The notes under the pieces were generated by a model. It was not told the origin of the DNA and searched no databases. It saw nothing but the letters and a program-made list of their open reading frames with translations. A program made the position numbers and the translations under genes. DNA of 64,000 bases from Sycobia sp. Sy_11 (taxonomy: Eukaryota; Arthropoda; Insecta; Hymenoptera; Epichrysomallidae): NCBI GenBank assembly GCA_018907035.1, contig JACCIC010000175.1, positions 186,001 to 250,000 on the forward strand, read 5' to 3'. Of the stretch, positions 23,086 to 33,404 are shown one piece after another (positions within the stretch are counted from its first letter, which is position 1; each line of letters begins with the position of its first letter).

Positions 23086-23630
23086 TCTTCTGCATGCGTC
23101 TAACTATCTGTGTTCATCTGTATCTCTTTGTTTTTCTTTCTCTCTATCTGACTTCCTTCCTTGGTATGTAAATACTGATTTCCACCTCTCTCTATATGTG
23201 TATTTTCTGTATTGTCTCTGGATGCATATTTTACTTTCTTTTCTCTCCTCCTATCTTCCTTTCATTCTCTGCATATACTTTCTTGATGTCATTTCTACAG
23301 GTATATTTCCTTTTTATTGCATGCATCCATGTTTTACTGTAATTTTCTTCTACTTTCTTCCTTTTATTCTCTGCGAATACTGTCATTAGTATTTATTTTT
23401 TATTTGTATAGTGTCTTTATTCGCTTGCATACATGTTTTGCTTCATTTTCTCCTTACTTTCCCTTCCTTCTATGCGAAACTTTCTATTTATTAACAGCAT
23501 CCCTATAGCTTTTCTCGCTAATTTTATTTTTATCTTTTATTTATTATTTTTTTTATTTCCAGGTTGTAGCTGCTGCAATTCCCATTGCATATTAAATGCT
23601 TTAACTTTTCTAGATGCATTTTACTGCTAC
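21560..23630. mobile_element. Unclassified ~2.07-kb insertion inside copia Gag
   Basis: Copia Gag sequence stops after the codons for ADCLYV (23,637) and resumes at LQILQVEAARPV (about 21,553), with ~2.07 kb of unrelated DNA between. The inserted DNA has no coding region I recognise. Its left part (21,600-22,600) is GC-rich and LTR-like, including ATTTATTACGG, which on the minus strand gives a poly(A)-signal-like AATAAAT. Its right part (22,900-23,600) is pyrimidine-rich with a (CT)n run at 23,054-23,081. It may be a non-autonomous LTR element or LTR plus leader. Terminal repeats and target duplication could not be made out, so the limits are approximate. Confidence 0.5.
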
Positions 23631-23633
23631 TGT

Positions 23634-25240
23634 TCAAACATATAAACAGTCGGCAAGGACCGTTTCTGGAAGAGCACCGGAAACCGCGTTATAAAATATG
23701 TCGCGCTTTTCATCGTCGATTAATTTGCTAGAACGCGCCTCGTTCTCAAAATTCCTAATCTTATCCTCAAACTTTATCCAAAAGTCCGCGGCCTTCTCTT
23801 TTCCCGGCGTATATTTTAACCTATACAATTCCTTCTAGCAGATACTCTAGTTACTCTACTTTACAGTCGTTTATAATCCTCTACTTTTTCTAATATTTTA
23901 CGCGGTGATTTTACATCTAAGATTTTCTGATAATAATTTAAATCTATATGATTTATTATATCTCTCTTACACGGTGCTTATCTTCATCTATTTTCTTTTC
24001 GGTGTAATTATTTAATTCTATAGATTCTACATCTAGCACATAGTTTAACCGTTTCGTTTTTAACTCTGTACGCAAATAGTCGTTAGATATATCAAACCTC
24101 ATCTCTACAGTTAGTTTATATTTACGCGCTATACTATTATCTTTACTAAAAACTCCGTCTAGCTTTTCCGTTAATGCATCTAATTTTTCATCTTAAAGTT
24201 TATCTTTCAGTAGAGTTTCTATCATTGATTCTATAGTTTTCTCTATAATTTCAGTAAAATTCTCTGCGTTAGCTTTATTAACGTCGGTCACGGTTGCTCT
24301 TTCTATTTTCTCTTTTTCTTTTTCTTTTAATACATCTCGTTTAATCGAGTTTATAACTTCCAAATCAATCTTATTTAAATTATCATTTACATATAAATTA
24401 TTCAAATTATTACGGAAATCATTATTCAAATCATTATGAATATCTAAAACATCAATTTCAAAATTATCATTTTTACAATCATTGTGTGGCATACTCACAT
24501 CTGAATTATATTTATTATCGTCTCCACATGGGAGCTCTTTCTCTTCGTCATTTTCATATATTTTAAAAGGATTGAACCGGAGTTCATCCCAATTTTCGAG
24601 TTCAGCATTTCTCTCCAGTTGTTTTTCTAACTCGTCTATTCTTTTCATCGCTCTAGCTACGTTACTTCTGATTTCATTGCATTGTTTTTCATGTTCTGTG
24701 TCAGATACTACCTCAATGCTTTTAATTTGCGGTTTTGGATCTTTTTCCTTTATTGCCTGTATGTTCAGGGTATGAACACGCAGGGTCTTATTTATATGAG
24801 AAGTAATCCCTTCTAGAAGCTCTTTATTTGCTTCTCAGTTGCTGGTGGAAGAACTCGCTCCGCTCTCTAGCTGCATCTTTTCTAGCTTCCGTCACTCTAG
24901 CGTCCGTTTTCCTTTCCAGGTCCTCCAGAGCACGACGTCATTCGTCGCGTGTGATCGGTTTTCTACCGCATGACTCTGGTATGTCCAATCTCAGAGTCTT
25001 TACGCCTCTCGGACATCCTCTTACCAAAACCTCCTTTTCATTCTCGGTCAACATATTCCCGACCTGCAGGATTTTCTCGTCAGAAAAATATATATATATA
25101 TATATATATATATACGCTTGAAGCGTCTGGACTGGCTAGCGAAACATATATCTGTTTGCCTCGGGGTGTGAGATACAATCGTTTCTCGTCCCAAATTCTT
25201 TTAAATGCGTCAGCAATAGTAGGATGAGTTCTTTCGTCAA
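23634..25240 (-). pseudogene. Copia Gag, copy 1
   Basis: From ~25,240 the minus strand reads LDERTHPTIADAFKRIW and SLASPDASSVY, matching the Gag N-terminus of copy 2. There follow an Asn/Asp-rich acidic segment (24,193-24,648, NDNFEIDVLDIHNDLNNDF), the block YKLTVEMRFDISNDYL, and finally KEKAADFWIKFEDKIRNFE with the end ADCLYV. Several frameshifts and stops lie between blocks. A (TA)n microsatellite at 25,089-25,114 falls inside the coding sequence just after SSVY and would code for repeated Tyr-Ile. Gag forms the particle shell of copia elements. Confidence 0.75.
25089..25114. repeat. (TA)n microsatellite inside copia Gag
   Basis: Thirteen TA units interrupt the Gag frame of copia copy 1 exactly where copy 2 has the ordinary sequence following SSVYLYFSDEK. 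A tyrosine-codon TAT seed may have expanded by slippage after the element died. Confidence 0.85.
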
Positions 25241-25599
25241 GACCTGTTTTAATAATATTTAATTAATAAATGAATATTAACTAACTAACAATTACCGTCA
25301 AATATCGCGTCGCGTACTATCTAATCGTATCGCAAACTTTCTAATCGTATCTCATGCATCTAATCACATCGCATACACCTAATCGCGTCGCATAGGTGGT
25401 GGTGGCTGGTTGTAGCTGGGGCTCTGATTTCGAAATTCCTCTGATCTAATTTTTCAAAATATTCAATCAACAGATACAAACATTGGTTGCTAGCAACAAT
25501 GTGATGTCAGGCTCGAAACAAGTGCACAAGAGTTAAGAAAGGTATTAACCCCCATCACGACTCGGAGCATACATCTAACTACCCCATCATCGAAACATC

Positions 25600-25810
25600 T
25601 AATCATCAAATTTATTTATTTGTTTGATGTGCGCACATCAATCCGTGTGGTGTCGTTATATCCTCTGTACGGGCCTGTACTTATTTTCCAGCAGTGTCCA
25701 CACGCGATTCTCTTATTGGATATTCGACTCAGTTGCCTGCAAACACTAGGAAAGTATTAGCCCCCACAGGCAATGAGGACCACGTGTAATTGCGTAATCA
25801 CATCTTAGTT
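25600..25810 (-). repeat. Shared copia leader block, copy a
   Basis: A ~210-bp block containing TTTATTTGTTTGATGTGCGCAC, CGTGTGGTGTCG, ACGGGCCTGTAC, CACGCGATTCTC and AGTATTAGCCCCCACAGGCAA is repeated at 48,184-48,440 and 61,195-61,430. In all three it lies on the 5' side of copia coding sequence or between a copia 5' LTR and the lost body. It is non-coding and better conserved than the flanking leader, so it may be a packaging or translation element of the family. Confidence 0.7.
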
Positions 25811-26791
25811 TTTACATGATATCCTCTTCTACCAAGGATACCAAAACTGCTGTTACACTCTACTCTCATTTCTAAATTACACGTCCCGCAATTACACTCT
25901 CACACAACCAGCCACCTATACACATCTCGCACTCGACAGTTACAATGCAGGCTAATGGTTTTCACCCGCAGTTGGAGATCGCATCGCAATTATAACGAGG
26001 TAGAAGTCCGTTATAATGCCACATACAGCGCAGCCAATACGCCCACGCTGAGTCAGACTCGGCGCAAAAGTCGCGCGCGCTATCTTCAATTTTCGCATAA
26101 TTTAATATTTCAAAATTCACGTTGGTTTTAATCCAGTCGCGCTAAATTCCCTTTAAAAATTCTCTATTATATCATAAGTTATTCCTATTAATTTAGTGAT
26201 TTTTAAAAACAATCTGAACGTCATTTGAGTTATTATATAGCGAACGAACACGACTCTAGACTCAACGCATCTCGGTTGTCTATTCTAAAGTTTGTCACGC
26301 CCGCGGCTTTTTTTTTTTTGCTTCTACATCTACTCTAAGCGGAGATCTTTCACTTTCCAGTCGCGCGCTCCCATTGGCTCGCGCCCCTCTCGGCGCGTCG
26401 CGCTTGTGCAGTTCATTTCTCGGCGCACTCGGCACGGTGCGGATGGATGCTTTAGCACGTAACTACGGCTGCGGCGCGGTTCTCTCTCTCCCACGGTCGA
26501 ACCCCTCTCTCACTCGATCGCGCCCCATTCCTCGGCCGCGCGCTCTCTCTCACACCGGTCGGACCTCATTCTCGCTCTCTCTGCGGCAGTCTCGGACACG
26601 CTACCGTCGGTGCGTGTGAGTGCACTAGCACTTCTCTGTGCTGTCTCTCACGTACTATGTATTTCAGCATGGGTTGTATGCACACAGACGTATGTGCACA
26701 CGCTCACCCTTTCGTTTGTTCTTATTATATATATGCATATACTCTAGCTTACTGTGTGTCCGTGTGTATGCGTGCAATCGATGTGCGCACG

Positions 26792-26794
<3 letters not shown>

Positions 26795-26857
<63 letters not shown>
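26795..26857. repeat. (CA)n microsatellite
   Basis: A run of about 31 CA units within copia leader sequence. Confidence 0.95.
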
Positions 26858-26861
<4 letters not shown>

Positions 26862-27223
26862 TATATACATTCGCACACTTCTCTTGTATAGTCTAATACT
26901 TCTAAATTTTAGAATTAACAATTAATGAATTGTTCATATAAATTATTTACAACAATTATTCTTTTTTTTTTTAATTTCAAATGTTACTTTATAATTTCAA
27001 GTACATTAATAATTATTCCTTTTGTATCCATCTAATTTATAACTTTTACTTTCTAGTTTTTTTTATATATGTGTATAATTTAATAACATCAACTCAATAC
27101 ACTACATAACTTTATTATATCTTTTATTTAATACATACTCTATCTCTTCAAGTTGTTACATACTACATTCGCCCTACTACGCTCTCTTCTTCTCTCTCTC
27201 TCACTCTTTTGCTGCAGTTTTCG

Positions 27224-27250
27224 ATCTCTCTCTCTCTCTCTCTCTCTCTC
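27224..27250. repeat. (CT)n microsatellite
   Basis: A CT run of about 13 units in the pyrimidine-rich leader of copia copy 1; the sense strand would be (GA)n. Confidence 0.9.
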
Positions 27251-27850
27251 TAACATACAGCATGCTGCTGCATACGTATGCGCGTCTTTATTTTCTGCAC
27301 TTTTTGCTGCATGGTTTTCGATTTCCTCGAATCTACCGCCCCCTTTTTAACGGTTACTTTTTTTTCGCAGAACTTCCAAATTCGACTTTTTGGTTTTCTT
27401 TGAATGCTTTTTCTAGAAGTTTTAAGATTCTTTTTCTCATAGATTTCCAAGTATTATTTTAACGTCTAATTCTTTATACGATTAATTTTACATTTTTATA
27501 TTTAGTTTTAAGCATTTTTACTTCTAATTTTATCTGTTTTACTTCTAATTTTTCATGCATTTTTACTTCAATATGTTAATTTCTACAAGCATCTAATTTT
27601 AACTTTTCTAATTTTGCAATTAACTAATTACTTTTCTAAGTTTCTAATTTTGCTGATATTATTATCTCTTTTTAACAGTTTTCTTTATGTAATAAATGAT
27701 CATTTAAATTTTCTTATTTTTGTAAACAAAGAATCTTAAATTTTCGTAACTTATAATATTTAATTTTCAGCATTCAGCAATTAATTTTAACATCTATATA
27801 TTGTGATGCGGCGATCGATCCACTATCCGAATTTTTTTACAAATTAAATT

Positions 27851-28500
27851 TCTGGTGATTCGCGCACACAAAAAAATTAAATTTATCACTTCACACGCTT
27901 ACCTTACTCCTCAGAGGGGGTCCCGCTGGTCTGTAAAGGGAGGGGAAATATGTATCGAAAGAAGAAAATGCGTCCGATATCAATTTCACTTCACCACGTT
28001 TATTTTGCTCCAGTTGTTTCCCCGCGATTTCACAAATTATTCGACACCCGGTCCGCGTGCTCCGACGCCCCACGACCGCGATCCGCGTCCCGACACGCCC
28101 ACCGAACTTAAACTACTACGAGGGAGGGGGGGGAAGGAAAAAAAGGAACACCAAAAAAAAAGGAAGGAAAAAAAATTTATTAAGGAAGGAAAAGCAGGAA
28201 CGGACCACCGACTACGATGGCGCTCACTGGTTGCGCGCGGTCCTCTGGTCCTGGCGTCCACGGCTTGCTGTCGGTGCCGGCGTCACACGTCGTCGAGGAT
28301 GGAGGTGGCGACGGCGCTGCTGGGCCGCTTGAACCCTTCGCTCCACTGCGACACCCGATGGCTTTCTCCCCGTAGCTCTTCCCGCTGTCTCCTATCCCGT
28401 CCAGCTCACGATGGCTCCTTGCCTTTTTCTTTCTTCTGTCTTCCCGCTCTATCTCTGCACCTTTTTCGGTTCCTACTCTCCGACTTCACCTCTCAGCTTT
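27851..28500. other. GC-rich, LTR-like segment, unassigned
   Basis: About 650 bp of GC-richer sequence with CACGTTTATTTTGC (a poly(A)-signal-like AATAAAC on the minus strand), poly-A/G runs near 28,120-28,190 and CG-rich ends. The composition resembles the LTRs of neighbouring elements, but I could not match it to any of them. A 351-codon plus-strand open frame crosses it and the following G-poor tract, with no protein motif. Confidence 0.35.
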
Positions 28501-29670
28501 TACGCTATTACCTTAATTTATTTCTATTATATCCATATTATTCTCTTATTATCTCTACATCTTCTATTATTTATTATAGCTACATACGCTATTACCTTAT
28601 TTTATTTCTATTATCCATTATGTATGTGCTATTATCTGCTATTATATCTCTCATCCTATTATTCTCTATTATTTCTATATACTATTATCTTCTATTATGC
28701 TATTATTACCCTTTATCATTTCTATTATCTATTATCTATGTGCCATTATCTTCTATTATCTCTCATTCTTATTTCATCTTCACTTTCACTTTGTTCTGTT
28801 CATTTATTCCTTTGATCCTTATTTTCTCATTCATTACCTTACTTAAATATATCATCATTCTATTATCTTCTATTATTATTCTTATTATCTTTTATGTCGA
28901 TTATTTCTAACTATTTTCTTTATTCTTATTACCTTCTTATTATTTATTCTTATAATTTATTCTTATTATTTATCCTTATAATATGTTTATGTCTATTCAC
29001 TTTGTTCTTCTTATTTCTTATTTCATCTTTATTTTACTCGCTTTATCATTTCATCTTTACTTCACTTTACCTTCTATTATTATTCATATATTTTTATCTT
29101 TGTTTTACCACTATTCATTATTACTATACTCATGGTTTTCCTTTTTTTTTTGTCCTGTATTATTTATTATTCCCTTTTTTTATCTTTCCTATCGCTATTC
29201 ATTATCATCACTACTAACATAGTTGTATTATTTTATTTATCATTATCTAGATCTCGTCTTTATTATTTATCATTTACCTCACTTTGTCCTTTTCATTTAT
29301 TATCTTTTTTCTCATTTTATCATCATTCGTTATTAACATCATCCTCTCTAATTTATCATCATTCATTTTTGTCCTTTATTATTTATCATTTACCTTTGCA
29401 TTCACTTCTTATCTCTGACTCTAGATTATCATCATTTAATTTTATCACGATTCCTATTGATTACTACTCATATAACTTTTCTTTATCCTATATTATTCAT
29501 TATTCAACGTGTTATTATTGTTTTTTTTCCACTAATTTATTATTCATTTTTTTTTCTTTATCATCACTATCCATATTACCACAATGCATATTCTGTCCTC
29601 GATCGTTTATTTATCCAAATTTTTTTTTTGTCTTCATATAAACACTATTTTTATAAACTTTCCTTTCTTT
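28501..29670. repeat. G-depleted degenerate T/A/C repeat tract
   Basis: For about 1.15 kb the plus strand has very few G residues and consists of degenerate units such as CTATTATCTTCTATTATT, TTATCATT and TATTTCTATTAT. Long plus-strand open frames over it (rich in Ile, Tyr, Leu, Ser, Phe) are a product of this composition. The tract begins right after the broken Gag of the gypsy fragment at 29.7-30.3 kb and is probably an expanded cryptic simple repeat. Confidence 0.75.
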
Positions 29671-29675
29671 TTTTG

Positions 29676-30316
29676 TTAGTGCCTCTCGGCACGCGTCCGT
29701 GCCGTGGCGTAGGTTATGGCTACTCGCCGTTCCACCAGCCGACGGTTACGCTCGCGGAATACGCTCTCCATGCGCTGCTCGATCGATAACGAGTAGCGCG
29801 GACATACATCGCGTTTAAGCGCATTATAGTGCACTTCTTGCGAAAGATTCTGAAGATACTCGAAAAGCGTGTCGGTAATTTCGGGACCGATATGAGTGAT
29901 TAGTGGATCAAGTTTTGCCGCGTCGTCGGTAATTCTAAAGATCTGCAACATGCGCTCGAACGACTGGAACCAGCCGTCGCAGTCGTGTGTGCGGAATCGC
30001 GAGAAACGAAAGTCTCACGGTCTATTGTTCGGTTGAACTATATTACCGACCGCTGCCGAATTGTTTTCTGCGTTTCTTACCGCGTTCGCGTTCTCGCGTG
30101 CAGGTGATCCCGCGCGGTCTGCAGCCCTATCTGCGTGGTTGCCGTCGCGTGTATTAAGCTCCTGCATGTGATCTCTTCTACGCGGTCGCGAAGTGCCGCG
30201 TTCACGCCGGGCAGTGCATCGAACCGTTGGTTCTTCCTACAACAAAGCTCCAACAGCTCTGCCGTATCGCGGTTACCGATCGCGCTATTCTTCGGCGGCG
30301 AGTGAGAAAGCGCCAT
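29676..30316 (-). pseudogene. Gag of LRR-carrying gypsy family (5' fragment)
   Basis: It lies downstream of a 5' LTR and a Trp-tRNA-type primer site in the expected order. The ATG at 30,316 starts a ~79-codon frame with LLELCCRKNQRFDALPGV; after a frameshift and stop the capsid-like part reads WFQSFERMLQIFRITDDAAK and ITDTLFEYLQNL, and ends near 29,676. The W...FE..L.I..I.DD..K pattern is typical of gypsy capsid domains. No zinc knuckle or pol follows. The copy is cut off by the G-poor tract. Copy 2 of the family lacks gag, so this is the only gag seen for it here. Confidence 0.65.
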
Positions 30317-30462
30317 GTTATTGTCTGCGAAGACTATGGCGTATGAGGTACCGCTTCAACGAGCACCGGTGGTGCAGTTCTGAGCTATTCCCGGCTCTTT
30401 TCCGTTTTCATCCGCGTGGATGCCGCTGGATGAATTCTGCTCCTCAGAATCTTGACTGGGAG

Positions 30463-30488
30463 CGTGTTTTTTTAGTCGGGGTCACCAG
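30463..30488 (-). promoter_or_regulatory. Primer-binding site, tRNA-Trp type (gypsy fragment)
   Basis: On the plus strand GTCGGGGTCACCA directly adjoins the LTR. It equals the 3' end of insect tRNA-Trp including CCA, as I recall it. Further out GCGTGTT matches the next part of the tRNA T arm after a gap of a few bases. The minus strand is therefore the primer-binding site. Confidence 0.75.
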
Positions 30489-30489
30489 T

Positions 30490-30794
30490 GTGGGGATAGT
30501 GGTAATATTTGATATTACTCGACCGCCCACGCGTCGGTCGTTGCCGAGGTTGCTCAATGAAATACTAGGTAACAGTTAACAATAAGTTTATTATATAAAG
30601 AGATACTACAAAGATATAGGTGAGAGCAGGACTATATGTTCCTGACTCTACCGATTGCCCGTACAGGAATGCCGCGGCGTCGCGGCCCCCTCCACGCAGT
30701 CGGAGGCGCCGCCACTCGCTATAATACGTGCGCGGTATATACATTGGTGCGCATTCGCGTATCGTCGTGGGTTCGTCCGTGTACGATCTCCACA
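30490..30794 (-). repeat. 5' LTR of LRR-carrying gypsy family, fragment copy
   Basis: A 305-bp LTR bounded by TGTGGGG on the left and CTCCACA on the right (plus strand), so TGTGGAG...CCCCACA on the sense strand with TG...CA ends. It shares with the LTRs at 34,659 and 38,556 the blocks CCGCC.ACGCGTCGGTCG, AAGTTTATTA (poly(A) signal on the sense strand) and GGAGGCGCCGCC. It directly abuts the tRNA-Trp primer site. No partner 3' LTR for it is present. Confidence 0.8.
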
Positions 30795-30861
30795 GGGTTT
30801 TCTAAACGAATTCACCCGATGTATTTAATTTATAAATACGTTAAAATATTTTTAACATCAA

Positions 30862-30888
<27 letters not shown>
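30862..30888. repeat. (AT)n microsatellite
   Basis: About 13 AT units just outside the gypsy 5' LTR. Confidence 0.9.
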
Positions 30889-30894
<6 letters not shown>

Positions 30895-30959
30895 TTTACG
30901 CTATTGTATGTATATGGAATAATATTTGTACGCAGTAAATCGACTGCCATATGAATTAT

Positions 30960-31446
30960 AACTGTAAAAAATTAAAACTAATATTAATAATTATTATTAT
31001 TAACATTATTATTAAAAATCGGCGGCTCTTCCGATGTTAGACGAGCGGCGGCGATAATGCCCCACAATTTAATTATAAAAGGGCCTACAAAAGGCAAAAT
31101 AAGAGAGTTCGTCCAGTGAACCGGCTGACCCGAAGTCGTGTCACTTGAACTCTTCGCGGAGCTATAAACTGTCCAGATCTCAGAAATTCCTGCCTAAAAT
31201 CTCCTTCCCAAATTATTAGCTTAATCTTTGTTGTGAGGCGCTCCTCAAAATACCAGTGGAATTAAGTTCACCTTAGTTTTAACCTAGATTAAATTCTACC
31301 TGTCACGTTTAATTTCTCCGCGTGGAAACTAGCATCGTGTATCCGTGCGGTAAATAGCATCGAATTAAATAAACGTCGCGGAAAATAGCGCGAACTTAGA
31401 ATCTATTATATATATCTAGCTTAAGTTAATTTATTTCTTTCATTTC
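30960..31446 (+). other. Possible plus-strand LTR or retroelement promoter region
   Basis: This segment is organised like an LTR transcribed rightward. ATTATAAAAGGG at 31,072-31,083 is a strong TATA box; about 30 bp later GTCCAGTGA is initiator-like; AATAAA occurs at about 31,364 as a possible poly(A) signal. No coding sequence follows on either side. It could be a solo LTR of an unidentified element; no matching copy or target duplication was seen. Confidence 0.35.
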
Positions 31447-31612
31447 AGTAATTACTATCGTTGTGTTGTTTGTTTCAGAATCTTGTTAATAATTGGTACT
31501 GAATAAACATCTTTTAATTTTTCTTTTTTTATAACAAAATTAAAAAAATGTTTATTCAGTACCACTTATTGACAAGATTCTAAAACAAACAAGAAAAAGG
31601 TAATAATTACTT
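31447..31612. repeat. Foldback: ~75-bp imperfect inverted repeat, 13-bp spacer
   Basis: Positions 31,447-31,521 and 31,535-31,612 are reverse complements at roughly four in five positions, including CAGAATCTTGT/ACAAGATTCT and an exact GGTACTGAATAAACAT/ATGTTTATTCAGTACC block. The arms each carry AATAAA near the centre. It could be a small foldback element, or the 3' ends of two related sequences in head-to-head orientation. Confidence 0.75.
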
Positions 31613-31633
31613 AAGAAAGTAATTGAAAAGGAA

Positions 31634-31831
31634 TGTAAAAGGAACGTTACAATGTATATATAGATATTAACGAGTCTTTATTAGCACCTCTGAATTGGTC
31701 AAATTTACAATACGAACTGGCGCGTCGCGAGGCAATACCATGCGGTCGAGCGGCGTACCTTTCTCACACTTACTTACACATCGACGCAACTTCCGCGAAG
31801 TGCGTCGCGCTAAAATCCCTATATTCCTACA
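31634..31831 (-). repeat. Copia LTR, degenerate copy
   Basis: A ~198-bp stretch resembling the solo LTR at 18,745: GAGTCTTTATTA near the left end, CGCGAGGCAAT, CGAGCGGCG, CACTTACTTACACAT, GAAGTGCGTCGCGCTA, ending ATATTCCTACA (sense strand start TGTAGGAATA). No primer site or polypurine tract adjoins it, so it is probably a solo LTR; I did not find a clear target duplication. Confidence 0.65.
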
Positions 31832-32185
31832 ATAACATGCGAGCACCGCCTACCCAGAGATCATCCGGCAGCCACCACAGCCTTCGAGAGACGTGGTTTC
31901 AGCATCTTTTCTATGAACCCTCCCACAGTGTTTAGCATGCACAGTGATTGACAGTTCGACGGTGCCTTTGGAAAACCATCGCTTTTGACGATAAGCATAA
32001 GTCTCGCTTCCTTCCAGCGAGAATGTGTATTCAATATTTGATAAAATATTAGAATTAATAATTCTAATTATGAGGTTGATATTTTGAATAATCATTTAAA
32101 TTAGTCGATAATACTACCGACTGTAAATAACTTATTATCAATACATGTATATCCAATATTAGATAAAATATTTGAATTAATAATT

Positions 32186-32760
32186 CTAATTATATATGAT
32201 GTAAGAGTTCCCTTCCGCCAGTCTGATAGCGATGGCGTCAGGGCGCGTCCGGCAGTTTGATTTCTTCAATTCTTTGGCCCCATCGCTATTGCTTACCGTG
32301 CCATCTCCTCTGTGCTGGAGAGTCATCACATTCTTTTCAAATTTCTGTTTTTTCTGGACTTGTATGGGTTTTTTAGCTATGACCATGGCCTAGTTTTGTG
32401 TATCAACGGTGGTATTCGTCACGTCTTAAGGGCTCAATGCCGGTCTTTTATTGCTGTCATCTCCTCCTTGTGACGTTACGGCCACTGTTATTACTATATT
32501 ACTCCTCGTCTTTGGCTGGATCTTCATGTACTGGAGCTGATTAATCAGCTCCTCTAATTTAGGTAAGCCCTCCTTGATATCTTTGGTCATATTCGGCTGT
32601 TGTTAACTCAGCCTTCTCTTCTATTTTAGTGCTAGGCCCGGACAGTGTGACCATGGACTCAGCATCTTTTCTCTCCCTTACCTTTTGCTGAAGCTTAGTT
32701 GTGCGCATCTCCCGTCTTTAGCGTTGACGAGGCTCTCAGCCCAGGTGCTGACCGGGGCCC
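32186..32760 (-). pseudogene. Possible ORF1 (gag-like) remnant of a non-LTR element
   Basis: The minus strand shows a broken Lys/Gln/Glu-rich coding pattern with a readable piece (32,186-32,386) containing NCRTRPDAIAIRLAEGNSY. A RPDA..I...G.SY block of this kind is familiar from the ORF1 proteins of R1-like non-LTR elements. Upstream, other frames read Lys/Glu-rich segments before stops. There is no zinc-knuckle motif. The assignment is tentative. Confidence 0.35.
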
Positions 32761-32911
32761 GATATAAAATTAAACAATGAAAAAATCTGAATTATTAAAA
32801 GAATTTTTTTAATTTAAAAAATGAATTTGTTTTAAAAAAATTTTTAGCATTTCATTTTTTAAGTAAAATAACAAATAAACAACTAAGTATATACATGGGT
32901 TTTTTAAAACA

Positions 32912-33404
32912 TTATTTTCGAAATTTCTGAGCAGCAAAATCTGCTATCACATCATTAAAATCGATTGTATTTAATAACTCACACTCTATACCCATGAAAC
33001 TTACGGAATTCAAGATCAACTGTGTCATTGTACTTCTGTAATCTAATTTTATTAATTGTAATTTGGAAATGGAACGTTTGCCAGTGCAATTTGTAATCAT
33101 AAGCGTTCAAAGTATTCGTAAACTGATTTCAATATTTGGAAAAGTGGAAATCAGAAATTCTCTTTTTTATGTGTAAGTACAAGTCTGAAATAAATAATCC
33201 GACTTCATCTGTTCGTGTTTTAGAAATATCAAGTTTAAAATGTAAGCATTCTGATGTTAAATTATGGGCACAAATATCTTGATCATATTGTTCAGCAAGC
33301 TTTTCACAACATTTTTTTGTTTCTTCATATATCATCTCTGACAGAGTCATGAAAAACTTAAAATCACCATTTACTGCTTCGTAGGCAACTTTAATAGTTT
33401 TCAA
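32912..33404 (-). pseudogene. hAT transposase C-terminal remnant
   Basis: Two minus-strand frames. The upstream part (33,129-33,404) reads TLSEMIYEETKKCCEKLAEQYDQDICAHN. The downstream part (32,912-33,100) reads CTGKRSISKLQLIKLDYRSTM, then SVSFMGIECELLNTIDFND and FAAQKFRK. The second matches the pattern (S.ERSFSKLKLIK.RLRS.M...RL..L..I..E....D....I..FA..K.R) of the hAT dimerisation region found in ZMYM1/hAT-like insect transposases. A frameshift separates the parts. The catalytic core and terminal inverted repeats are gone. Confidence 0.75.

Larger units (their letters stand above)
20959..25240 (-). mobile_element. Degenerate Ty1/copia element, copy 1 (gag and part of integrase)
   Basis: Coding order on the minus strand is Gag N-terminus (about 25,240), Gag core, a ~2.07-kb interruption (21,560-23,630), the end of Gag joined directly to integrase, then truncation at 20,959. 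Protease, most of Gag zinc-knuckle, reverse transcriptase and RNase H are missing. Sequence is closely related to the fuller copy at 55.3-60.9 kb, which serves as the template for this reading. All parts carry stops or frameshifts, so the copy is dead. Confidence 0.8.
25241..27850 (-). other. Long copia 5' leader, copy 1, with no 5' LTR recognised
   Basis: Upstream of Gag the sequence aligns by eye with the leader of copy 2 (25,390-25,600 with 60,970-61,200) and then with a block shared by three loci. Further up it becomes GC-rich (26,340-26,640), then CA microsatellite, then T-rich on the plus strand (purine-rich on the sense strand) up to about 27,800. No Met-tRNA-type primer site or LTR edge is visible where it should be, so the 5' end is lost. 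Plus-strand open frames are composition artefacts. Confidence 0.5.

Noticed and set aside
26638..26925. Thr-His repeat protein
   Set aside because: It is the translation of the (CA)n microsatellite.
27855..29641. Long plus-strand ORFs (351 and 169 codons) with hydrophobic Ile/Tyr/Leu/Phe text
   Set aside because: They coincide with the G-poor tract; stop codons on that strand need A/G after T, so open frames arise by composition. The apparent membrane segments are spurious.
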